Assembly: GCA_030549495.1 (NCBI GenBank)
Contig: JAUIRK010000305.1
Span: 1 to 64,000 of the forward strand
Direction: 5' to 3'
DNA: 64,000 nucleotides
From: Nectonema munidae
Taxonomy: Eukaryota; Nematomorpha; Nectonematoida; Nectonematidae
Positions 1 to 9,102 of this stretch are shown here, piece after piece. The translations under genes were made by a program, and so were the position numbers. Below the pieces are notes generated by a model. That model was not told where the DNA came from. It did not search any database and saw only the letters and a program-made list of their open reading frames with translations. Each line of letters opens with the position of its first letter. Within the stretch, counting starts at the first letter, position 1.

Positions 1-3000
1 CTGATTGTGCCTGACTGTTGTTTAAGTTCTAGCTGTTTGTGCCTGGCTATTATTTAATTCCTACCTGTGTTAAAGTGCTCCTTGCTTGTGCCTGACTGTG
101 TTTGTGTGCTCGTTGTTTTTCCACCGCCTGTTTTTCAGTGCTTCCTGTTGGTGGTTGCCTTTATTTGAGTCCTCTCTTTTTGTATCTGTCTGTGTTTGAG
201 TGTTACCTGTTAATGCTCGCCTGTGTTTATGTGCTCCCTGTTTGTCCGTGCCTGTTGATTGAGTGCTCCCTGTTTGTTCCACCTGTTTTTTAAATGCTCT
301 CTGTTTGTGCCTGTCTGTTGATTAAGTGCCCTCTTTTGGTGCCTGCATGTTATTTAAGTGCTACCTGTTTGTGCCTGATTTTCTTTGAGTGCCCCTTAAT
401 GGTGCCTCCCTGTATTTGAGTGCTCACTGTTTGTTCCTGACTGTTGGGTGCTCCCTGTTTGTACCAGCCTGTTGTTTGAGTGTTGGTTTTTTGTTCCTTC
501 CTGTGTTTGAGTGCTCCCTATTTGTGCCTGCATGTGTTTGAATGCCACATGTTGGTGTCTGCCTGTGGTAAGTGCTCCCTGTTTGTGCCTGACTATTGTT
601 TAAGTTCTAACTATGTTTAAGTGCTCCTTGTTTGTGCCACACTGTGTTTGGATGCTTCCTGTTGATTGAGTGTTCGTTGTTTGTTCCTGCCTGTGTTTGA
701 GTGATCCTGTTTTTAGCTGCCTGTGTTTGAGTGTTACCTGTTAATGTCCGCCTCTGTTTACATGCCCCCTGTTTGTCTCTGCCTCTTGTTTGAGTGCTCC
801 TTGTTTGTGCCTCCAGTTGTTAAAGTGCTCTCTGTTTGTGCCTGCCTGTGTTTGAGGGCCCGCTGGTGGTGCCTGCCTGTGTTTTAGTGCTCCCTATTTG
901 TGCCTTCCTATTGTTTAAGTCATACCTGTGTTTAAGTGCTCCTTGTTTGTGCCTTACTGTGTTAGAGTGCTCCCTGTTTGTCACGGCCTGTGTTTGAGTG
1001 CTCCTTCTTTGTGCCTGAATGTGGTTGGGTGGGCCCGTGTTAGTGCCTGCCTGAGTTTGAGTGTTCCCTCTTGTTGTCTGATTGTGTTTGAGTGTTGGTT
1101 CACTGTTTGTGCTTGAATGTGTTTGAGTGCTCCCAGCTTGTTCTTGCCTGTGTTTGAGTGCTCCTGTTTGTCCCGACCTGTGTTTAAGTGCTTCCTGTGT
1201 GTGCCGTTCTGTGTTTGATGCTCCCTGTTTGTGCTTGCCTGTGTTTTATTGCTGCCTCTTTGTTCCTGAATGTGATTGAGTGCGCCCTGTTGGTACCTGT
1301 ATGTGTTTGAGTGTTGGTACACTGTTTGTGATAACATGTGTTTGAGTGCTGCCTGTTTGATCTTGCCTGTATTTGAGTGTTCCCTGTTTGGTGTCTGCCA
1401 GTGTTTGAATGCTCCCTGTATGTGCCTGCCTGTGTTTGAATGCTCCCGGTATGTGCCTGCATCTGTTTGAGTGTTCGTTCACTGTTTGTGCTTATCTGTG
1501 TTTAAATGCTCCCTGTCCTTGAGTGCTCACTGTTTGTGCCTGCCTGATGTTTGAGTGCTCCCAATTTATGCCTACCTGTTGTTTAAGTGCCACCTGTCTC
1601 TGTTTAAGTTCTCCTTGTTTGTGCCTGCTAGTCTTTGAGTGCCACCTGTTGATGCCTGCCTTTGTTGGAGTGCTCCTTTTTGTGCCGGCCTATGTTTGAG
1701 TGCCCCCTGTTGGTGCATGCCTGTGTTTAAGTGCTACCTGTTTCTGCTTGCCTATTGTTTAAGTCCAACCGGTGTTTAGGTGCTCCATTTTGTGCCTGAC
1801 TATGATTGGGTGCTACTGTTGATTGAGTGTTCGTTGTGTGTTTTTGCCTGTGCCGAGTGCTCCCTGTTTGTGCCTGCATGTGTTTAATTGTTCCCTGTTT
1901 GTGACTGCATGTGTTCAAGTCCTACATGTTTGTGCCTGGCAGTGTTTGAATGGTCATTGTTTGTATGGACCTGTCTTTGAGTGCTCCATGTTTGTGTCCG
2001 CCTTTGTTTGAGTGCTCCCTGCTTGTGTCTATCTATGTTAGAGTGCTCCCTGTTTGTGCCTGCCTGTGTTTGAGTGCTCTCTGGTGTGCCTGCTTGTGTT
2101 TAAGTGCCCCCTGTTGGTGCCTACTTGTGTTTAAGTGCTCCCTATTTGCGCATGTCTATTGTTTAAGTCATACCTGTGTTTAAGTGCTTCTTGTTTGTGC
2201 CTGACTGTCATTGAGTGCTCCCTATTTGTCCCGGCCTATGATTAAGTGCTCCCTGTTTGTGCTTGCCTGTGTTTAAGTGCTCCTTGTTTGTGGCTGCCTG
2301 TGTTTGAGAGTTCTCTGTATTTACCTGCCTGTGTTTGAGTGCTCTCTGTTTGTACCTGCCTGTTTTTGAGTGCTCCCTGTTTGTGTCTTCCTGTGTTTGA
2401 GAGCCCCCTGTTTGTGCCTGCATGTGTTTGAGTGCCCCATGATGGTGTCTGCCCGTGTTTAAGTGCTCCTTGTTTGTGCCTGACTGTGTTTGGGTGCTCC
2501 CTGTTTGTACCAGGATGTTGATTGAGTGTTAATTGTTTGTTTCTTCTTATGTTTGAGTGCTCCTTGTTTGTGCCTGCATGTGTTTGAGTTCCCTATGATG
2601 GTGTCTGCCTTTGTTTAAGTGCTCTCTGTTTGTGCCTGCCTATTGTTTAAGTCCGAACTGTGTTTAAGTGCTCCTTGTTTGTGACTGACTGTGTTTGGGT
2701 GCTTCATGTTGATTGAGTGCTCGTTGTTTGTTCCTACATGTGTTTGAGTGATCCCTGTTTGTAGCTGTCTGTGTTTGAGTGTTACGTGTTAATGTCCGCC
2801 TGTGTTTACGTGCTCCCTTTTCTCTCAGACTGCTGATTGAGTGCTCCTTGTTTATGCCTCAGGGTGCTCTCTGTTTGTGCCTGCCTGTGTTTGAGTGCCC
2901 CCTTTTGCTATCTGCCTGTTGAAGTGCTACCTGCTTGACTTTGAATGCTCTCTGTGGAGTCTCCCTGTGTTTGAGTGCTCCCAGTTTGTGCCTGCCTATT

Positions 3001-4157
3001 GTTTAAGTCCTACCTGGGTTTAAGTGCTCCTTGTTTGTGCCTGATTGTGTTTAAGTGCTACCTGTTTGTGCCTTGCTTTGCTTGAGTGCCCCCTGTTGGG
3101 GCTGGCTTGGGATAAAGTCCTTCCTGTTTATGCCTAGCTGTGTTTGAGAGCTCCCTGTTTGTGATGGCCTGTGTTTGAGTGCTCACTGTTTGTGTCGACC
3201 TTTATTTGAGTGCTCCATTTTGTGTCTGCCTTTGTTTGAGTGCTTTCTGTTTGTGCCTGGATGTGTTGAGTTCTCCCCGTATTTGCTTGCCTGTGTTTGT
3301 GTGTTCGTTCACTGTTTGTGCTTCTCTGTGTTTGAGTTCCCCCTGTTTGTGCCTGATTGTGTTTGAGTGTTCCATGTTGTTCCTACCTATGTTTGAGTGC
3401 TCTCTGTTTGTACCTGCCTGTGTTTGAGTGCTACCTGTTTCTTCCTACCTATGTTTGAGTGCTCTTTGTTTGTACCTGCCTGTGTTTGAGGGCTACATGT
3501 TTGTGCATGCATGTGTTTGAGTGCCCCCTGTTGGTGCCTGTCTGTTGTTTAAGTGCTACTTGTGTGTGCCTGTTTCTGTTTAATTGCTACTAGTTTTTGC
3601 CTGCCTGTCTTTGAGTGCGCCCTGTTAGTGCCTGCCTGTGTTTGAGTGCTCATAGTTTGTGCCTGCCTATGTTTAAGTGCCTGCCTGTGTGTAAGTGCTC
3701 CCAGTTTGTGCCTGCCTCCTGTTTAGGTCCTACCTGTGTTTAAATGCTCCTTGTTTATGCCTGCATGTATTTGAGTGCCTCATGATGGTGTCTGACTGTG
3801 TTTAAGTGCTCCCTGTTTGTGACTGCCTATATTTAAGTGCCCGCTGCTGGTGCCTGCCTTTAAGAAAGTACTCCCAGTTTGTGCCTGCCTCATGATTAAG
3901 TCCTACCTGTGTTTAAGTGCTCCTTGTTTATGCCTGACTGTGTTTGTGTGCTCCCTGTTTGTACCAGCATGTTGTTTGAGCGTTCGTAGTTTGTTCCTTC
4001 CGGTGTGTGAATGCTCCCTGTTTGTTCCTGCCTTTGTTTGAGTGCCCCAGGGTGGTCTCGGCCTGTGTTTAAGTGCTACCTGTTTTTGCCTGGCTGTGTT
4101 TGAGTGCTCCCTGTATGGCCCTGCCTGTGTTTGAGTGCTCCCTGTTGTTTGAGTGCT
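1..4157 (+). repeat. 31-bp T/G-rich minisatellite, main block, unit 1
   Basis: The block is built of degenerate tandem copies of a 31-bp monomer; 2041-2071 is a typical one. The plus strand is rich in T and G and almost lacks A. Recurrent words are GTTTGAGTGCTCC and TGTTTGTGCCTGCC. The left edge is cut by the window. Monomers vary by substitutions and short indels, and longer patterns recur: 432-753 resembles 2481-2815, and part returns near 3945-4060, so older higher-order units are present. The same block recurs at 9103-13161 and 38782-42940 at near identity. Short open frames on both strands follow from repeat composition and are not taken as genes. Confidence 0.95.
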
Positions 4158-6630
4158 CTCAGACTCCGACTCTAAATTATTAAAAAAATCCAACTCCGAC
4201 ACTGATTCCGATTTGGATAAAACTTCCAAAATTAAATTCCAAACGATTAAAACTTCCAAAATTCCTCTTAGACTCCAACTCTAAGTTATTAAAAAAATCC
4301 AACTCTAACACCGATTCCGACTCCTATATCTTACAAAATTCCTCTCAGATTCCGACACCAAGTTATTAAAAAAATCCAACTCCGACACCGATTCCGACTC
4401 CTATAACTTCCAAAATTCCTCTCAGACTCTGACTAGAAGTTATTAAAAAAATCCAACTCCGACACCAATTCCGACTCCTATGACTTTCAAAATTCCTCTC
4501 AGAACCCGACTCTAAGTTATTAAAAAAATCCAACTCGAACACCGATTCCGACTCCTATAACTTCCAAAATTCCTTTCAGACTCCGACCCAAGTTATTAAA
4601 AAAAATCCAACTCGAACACCGATTCCGACTACAATAACTTACAAAATTCCTCTCAGAATCTGACTCCAAGTTATTAAAAAAATCCAACTCGAACAACAAT
4701 TCCGACTCCTATAACTTACAAAATTCCTCTCACACTTCGACACTAAGTTATTAAAAAAATTCAACTCCGACACCGATTCCGACTCCTATAACTTACAAAA
4801 TTCCTCCAGAATCTGACTCCAAGTTATTAAAAAAACCCAACTCAAACACCGATGCCGACTCCTATAACTTCCAAAATTCCTCTCAGACTCCGACTCCAAG
4901 TTATTAAAAAAAATCCAACTCGAACACCGATTCCGACTACAATAACTTACAAAATTCCTCTCAGAATCTGACTCCAAGTTATTAAAAAAATCCAACTCGA
5001 ACACCAATTCCGACTCCTATAACTTACAAAATTCCTCTCACACTTCGACACTAAGTTATTAAAAAAATTCAACTCCGACACCGATTCCGACTCCTATAAC
5101 TTACAAAATTTCTCTCAGAATCCGATTCTAAGTTATTAAAAAAATCCAGCTCGAACACCAATTCCGACTCCTATAACTTACAAAATTCCTCTCAGACTCC
5201 GATTCCAAGTTATTAAAAAATCCAACTCCGACATCGATTCCGACTCTTATAACTTACAAAATTCCTCTTAGACTCCGATTCCTATTTATTAAAAAAATCC
5301 AACTCGAACACCGATTCCGACTCCTATAACTTCCAAAATTCCTCTCAGATTCCGACCCCAAGTTATTAAAAAAATCCAACTCGAACACCGATTCCGACTC
5401 CTATAACTTACAAAATTCTTCTCAGACTCCGACCCCAAGTTATTAAAAAAATCACACTCGAATACCGGTTCCGACTCCTATAACTTACAAAATTCCTCTC
5501 AAATCCGATTCCAAGTTATTAAAAAAATCCAATTCGAACACCGATTCCGAATCCTATAACTTACAAAATTCCTCTCAGATTCCGACCCCAAGTTATTAAA
5601 AAAATCCAATTCGAACACCGATTCCGACTCCTATAACTTACAAAATTCCTCTCAAATCCGATTCCTATTTATTAAAAAAATCCAACTTGAACACCGATTC
5701 CGACTCCTATAACTTACAAAATTCTTCTCAGACTCCGACCCCAAGTTATTAAAAAAATCACACTCGAATACCGATTCCGACTCCTATAACTTACAAAATT
5801 CCTCTCAGATTCCGACCCCAAGTTATTAAAAAAATCCAATTCGAACACCGATTCCGAATCCTATAACTTACAAAATTCCTCTCAGATTCCGACCCCAAGT
5901 TATTAAAAAAATCCAACTCGAACACCGATTCCGACTCCTATAACTTAAAAAATTCTTCTCAGACTCCGACCCCAAGTTTTTAAAAAAATCACACTCGAAT
6001 ACCGATTCCGACTCCTATAACTTACAAAATTCTTCTCAGACTCCGACCCCAAGTTATTAAAAAAATCACACTCGAATACCGATTCCGACTCCTATAACTT
6101 ACAAAATTCCTCTCAAATCCGATTCCAAGTTATTAAAAAAATCCAATTCGAACACCGATTCCGAATCCTATAACTTACAAAATTCCTCTCAGATTCCGAC
6201 CCCAAGTTATTAAAAAAATCCAATTCGAACACCGATTCCGAATCCTATAACTTACAAAATTCCTCTCAGATTCCGACCCCAAGTTATTAAAAAAATCCAA
6301 CTCCGACACCGATTCCGACTCCTATAACTTACAAAATTATTCTCAGACTCCGACCCCAAGTTATTAAAAAAATCACACTCGAATACCGATTCCGACTCCT
6401 ATAACTTACAAAATTCCTCTCAAATCCGATTCCTATTTATTAAAAAAATCCAACTTGAACACCGATTCCGACTCCTATAACTTACAAAATTCCTCTTAGA
6501 CTCCGATTCCTATTTATTAAAAAAATCCAACTCCGACTCCTATAACTTCCAAAATTCCTCTCAGACTCCGACTCCAAGTTATTAAAAAAATCCAACTCCG
6601 ACACCGATTCCTATAACTTCAAAATTCCTC
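4158..6630 (+). repeat. 77-bp satellite array 1 (about 32 copies)
   Basis: A tandem array of a 77-bp monomer starts abruptly after the 31-bp block and ends abruptly at a second 31-bp block. The plus strand is G-poor and carries a run of six or seven A after GTTATT or TTTATT. Single-A loss gives 76-bp variants. The first ~900 bp is almost identical to the start of array 3 (42,941 onward), including unusual monomers with GACTAGAAG and CACTTCGACAC. The last ~150 bp is almost identical to the end of array 2. A variant reading TCACACTCGAATACC occurs several times here and in array 3. Confidence 0.95.
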
Positions 6631-6952
6631 CATGTTTGTGTCCGCCTTTGTTTTGAGTGCTACCTGCTTGCCTCTATCTATATTTGAGTGCTCCCTGTAT
6701 GTGCCTGCTTGTGTTTAAGTGCCCCTTGTTGGTGCTTGTTCTTGCCTGTGTTTGAGTGATCCCTGTGTTAGAGTGCTATCTGTTTGTCTGCCTGTGTTTG
6801 AATGCCCCCTGTTGGTGCTTGTTTGTGTTAAAGTGCTCCCTATTTATGACGGAACCTTTTTAATTCCTCCCTGTTTGTGCCTTCAAGTGTTTAATTGTTC
6901 CATTTGTGCTTGTCTGTGTTTGAGTGCTCCCCGTTTATGCCTGCCTGTTGTT
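6631..6952 (+). repeat. 31-bp minisatellite, short block, unit 1
   Basis: About ten degenerate 31-bp monomers of the same family as 1-4157 resume directly after the 77-bp array. This suggests that the 77-bp array sits inside a formerly continuous 31-bp array. The block gives way to AT-rich DNA near the word TTTATTCAAAAATTAA. The matching block in unit 2 is 36,300-36,630, with small indels. Confidence 0.85.
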
Positions 6953-7399
6953 TATTCAAAAATTAATTGTACGGAAAATATGATGGGTACCTCCCGTAAA
7001 TTGTTACCACTGTAAAGATCATTGGTACCCCTAATAATCATTGATATCCCCCAGAAGGATCATTAGTAGAAGTAAAGAACAATGGTACACGCAAAGATTT
7101 CATAATTTACTACATAAAAAAGGAATTAACATATTAGATTATCATTAAAAATAAATTAAAGAAAAGAATATAAAAAGTGTATTACAATATAAAATCTTAA
7201 CCTGTTTTAAAATATAAAATAACGAATTAGCAAATTATATATCAAAATTAGTGAACAATATAAAATAAAACGAGGAAAATTTATCTTTTACTATATAAAA
7301 TCTAAAAAATCTTAATCAAAAGTAGATAGATGTGTTTATTTATATTAAAAATAAATTTATATAAATCTAATGAAATCTTTTATACCTTATTAACCCTTT

Positions 7400-7540
7400 G
7401 GGGCGTGAATAGTTTGAGTAGAGCGTATGACTTCGAAATTCAAAGTCTTGGGTTCGAATCCCGCTCCCGGCAACTTTCTTATAGTTCAGCGGCCTCTGGC
7501 CTTCTCGATGAAAACACCCCATGGTACCTTTACCTTTATA
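7400..7540 (+). mobile_element. tRNA-derived SINE, copy 1
   Basis: The head resembles a tRNA. It has an A-box-like AGTTTGAGTAGAGC (from 7411), an anticodon-arm-like stretch and a perfect B box GGTTCGAATCC (7451-7461), as in RNA polymerase III internal promoters. The stems do not fold into a clean tRNA and CCGGCA is followed directly by more repeat body, so a functional tRNA gene is unlikely. The body runs through CTTCTCGATGAAAACACC to a TTTACCTTTA tail. A second copy lies at 37,077-37,222. The assignment as a SINE rests on the pol III boxes and the non-tRNA body; its family name is not known to me. Confidence 0.65.
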
Positions 7541-8096
7541 ATAATTAAAATTTTAATGTAATATAATTTAGAAAAAATAAAATTTATAAACTAAATAACT
7601 TAGATTAAAGAAAGAAATCTATTATTAACACTTTACATATTTAATAATTATCTTTCATAGAAATCAAAATAAAAAAAAACAACTAAGGACAATATTTTAT
7701 TAAAAAAATAGATTTGAAATTAGTAACTAACAAATTAATTATCTTTCTTGAGAAGGGTAGGTATAAAATAAGCTGTAAAAGTAAAGCCTTGAATTGAAAC
7801 TTTATATTTTAGGGAAAAGTAAAAACTTGTTTTCAATTTGCCTCGCTGGTAGCAATAATGTCTATGCGAAAATATTTTCTCAAAAATATATTTAAAAATT
7901 TTTAATTTCTGTAAAATTAAAAAGCATATTTTATTCTCTTTTATTTTTAACGATCTTCTTTATTCAAAATATAAATTAAAAAATATATTAATAGAAATTG
8001 TAAGTTCTCTTGTATTTGATCATTATCACTAAGCATACACTGTGTGAAGATAGGTTTTTGCTATTGAAACCTCATCCTTTCTACTTTTGGGTTTAA

Positions 8097-8227
8097 CCCA
8101 TTTACGACCAATGTTCCTATTTTGGAACATAAGTAATTTCATCTTCGTCTGCTTTTTTCAATGACTTGGAATATAAATTATCTGCGTTTTTTTTAGATAT
8201 CGTCTGCTTTGCTTGGTCTTAAATGGG
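8097..8227. mobile_element. piggyBac-type MITE, copy 1 (131 bp)
   Basis: The element is bounded by TTAA on both sides (8093-8096 and 8228-8231), the hallmark target site of piggyBac elements. Termini are inverted repeats: CCCATTTACGACCAA on the left, and the complement of CCCATTTAAGACCAA on the right, with one mismatch. An inner palindrome TGTTCC...GGAACA lies near the left end. No coding capacity is present, so it is a non-autonomous miniature element. It is duplicated with the spacer at 37,782-37,912. Confidence 0.75.
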
Positions 8228-8286
8228 TTAAAGTATAAGGTTTGAAATGAGATTTAGTGGCTGCAAGTGGGCATCAACAATTAAAA

Positions 8287-8440
8287 AACTTTTTCACCCT
8301 CTTTAAATCCAGTTTTTTTTTCACCAGCATTGAAATCTCACATTTTTCACCACCTTGAAAACCCGATTTTGTTCTCCCCCTTGAAATCTCTCTTGAAAGG
8401 CTTATTCACTCCCATTTAAATCCCCATTATTTTCTCCGCC
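8287..8440 (+). repeat. degenerate ~27-bp minisatellite, copy 1
   Basis: Five or six worn repeats have a pattern of a T-run followed by CACC or CTCC, then TTGAAATC or TTTAAATC. Spacing is about 25-34 bp. The array abuts the 31-bp block at 8441. The same array is present at 37,972-38,124. It is a third tandem-repeat family in the composite unit and unrelated in sequence to the 31-bp and 77-bp families. Confidence 0.6.
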
Positions 8441-9102
8441 CCTCTCTGTTTGTGCCTTCTTGTGTTTGAGTGCTCCTTATTTGTTCTTGACTGTGTTTGA
8501 GTGCTCACTGATTGTGTCGACCTGTGTTGGAGTACTCCCTGTTTGTGTCTGCCTGTCTGTGAATGCTTACTGTTCCTGCCTGCTTGTTGTTTTTGTCCTA
8601 CCTGTTCTTTGAGTCTTTAGTGTTTGTGCTTGTTTGTTTTTTAAGTGCCTACTGTTTGTGACTGTCTCTGTTTAAGTGCTACCTGTTTGTGCCAGCTTGT
8701 TTGCCCAAATCTCTTTTTAAGAGCTCTTATTTGTGCCTGCCTATGTTTGAGTCAGGCCCGTAGCTAGGACTTTTCAATTGGGAGGGCTGGAAAAAATTTT
8801 GGGGGGGGGGGGGGGGGGGCTAAATATTTTCACAAAAAGATTTTTGGTACTTATGGGTTATCTCTTCCCCATTCAAAAATTTTTTTAGTAAATTACTGAA
8901 AAAAAATTTTAAGTGGGAGGGAGATAACTAATAAGTACCAAATTTTTATATATAGTCTAAAAATAAACCATTTTTTGAACCCTTAATTGATATCGAAATA
9001 TATTAGGTTAGGGGAGGGGAGGGCTCTGAATCTGAGTTGGGGGGGGGGGGGGGCTTAGCCCCCTCCTGCCCTCGCTGGCTACGGGCCTGGTTTGAGTGTT
9101 GC
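8441..9102 (+). repeat. 31-bp minisatellite block with MITE, unit 1
   Basis: Degenerate 31-bp monomers flank a 337-bp MITE (8753-9089). Without the MITE the array runs straight on into the main block of unit 2, so 8441 to 13,161 is one continuous 31-bp array. The matching block is 38,125-38,781. Confidence 0.85.
8753..9089. mobile_element. hAT-type MITE in the 31-bp array, copy 1 (337 bp)
   Basis: Terminal inverted repeats begin CAGGCCCGTAGC and end GCTACGGGCCTG. A perfect 8-bp target duplication GTTTGAGT flanks it (8745-8752 and 9090-9097), as expected for hAT elements. The target word is part of the 31-bp monomer, so the insertion happened within the array. Inside are two long G runs near the ends and an inner inverted repeat around TTGGTACTTAT and ATAAGTACCAA. 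It has no open reading frame of note. The same insertion, at the same site, is at 38,438-38,768, so it predates duplication of the unit. Confidence 0.85.

Larger units (their letters stand above)
6953..8440. other. AT-rich spacer of the composite unit, copy 1
   Basis: This low-complexity AT-rich DNA has no credible gene. It carries a tRNA-derived SINE (7400-7540), a piggyBac-type MITE (8097-8227) and a degenerate ~27-bp minisatellite (8287-8440). The remainder, mainly 6953-7399 and 7541-8090, shows no recognised element. The repeated word ATCATTGGTACC or similar near 7015-7050 and 7080 hints at another worn repeat. The spacer is repeated at 36,631-38,124 with very few differences outside the SINE. 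Confidence 0.8.

Noticed and set aside
1-4157. Cys-rich plus-strand and Gln/Thr-rich minus-strand open frames in the 31-bp blocks (also in units 2 and 3)
   Set aside because: They repeat with the minisatellite period, shift frame every monomer, often lack an ATG, and end at monomer variants. They are by-products of repeat composition.
1-4157. Telomeric or subtelomeric simple repeat
   Set aside because: The T/G-rich strand resembles telomeric composition, but the 31-bp unit contains no canonical short telomere repeat in tandem.
7400-7475. Functional tRNA gene
   Set aside because: A and B boxes are present, but the acceptor and anticodon stems do not pair cleanly and the sequence continues into a SINE body. 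The second copy has an altered B box.
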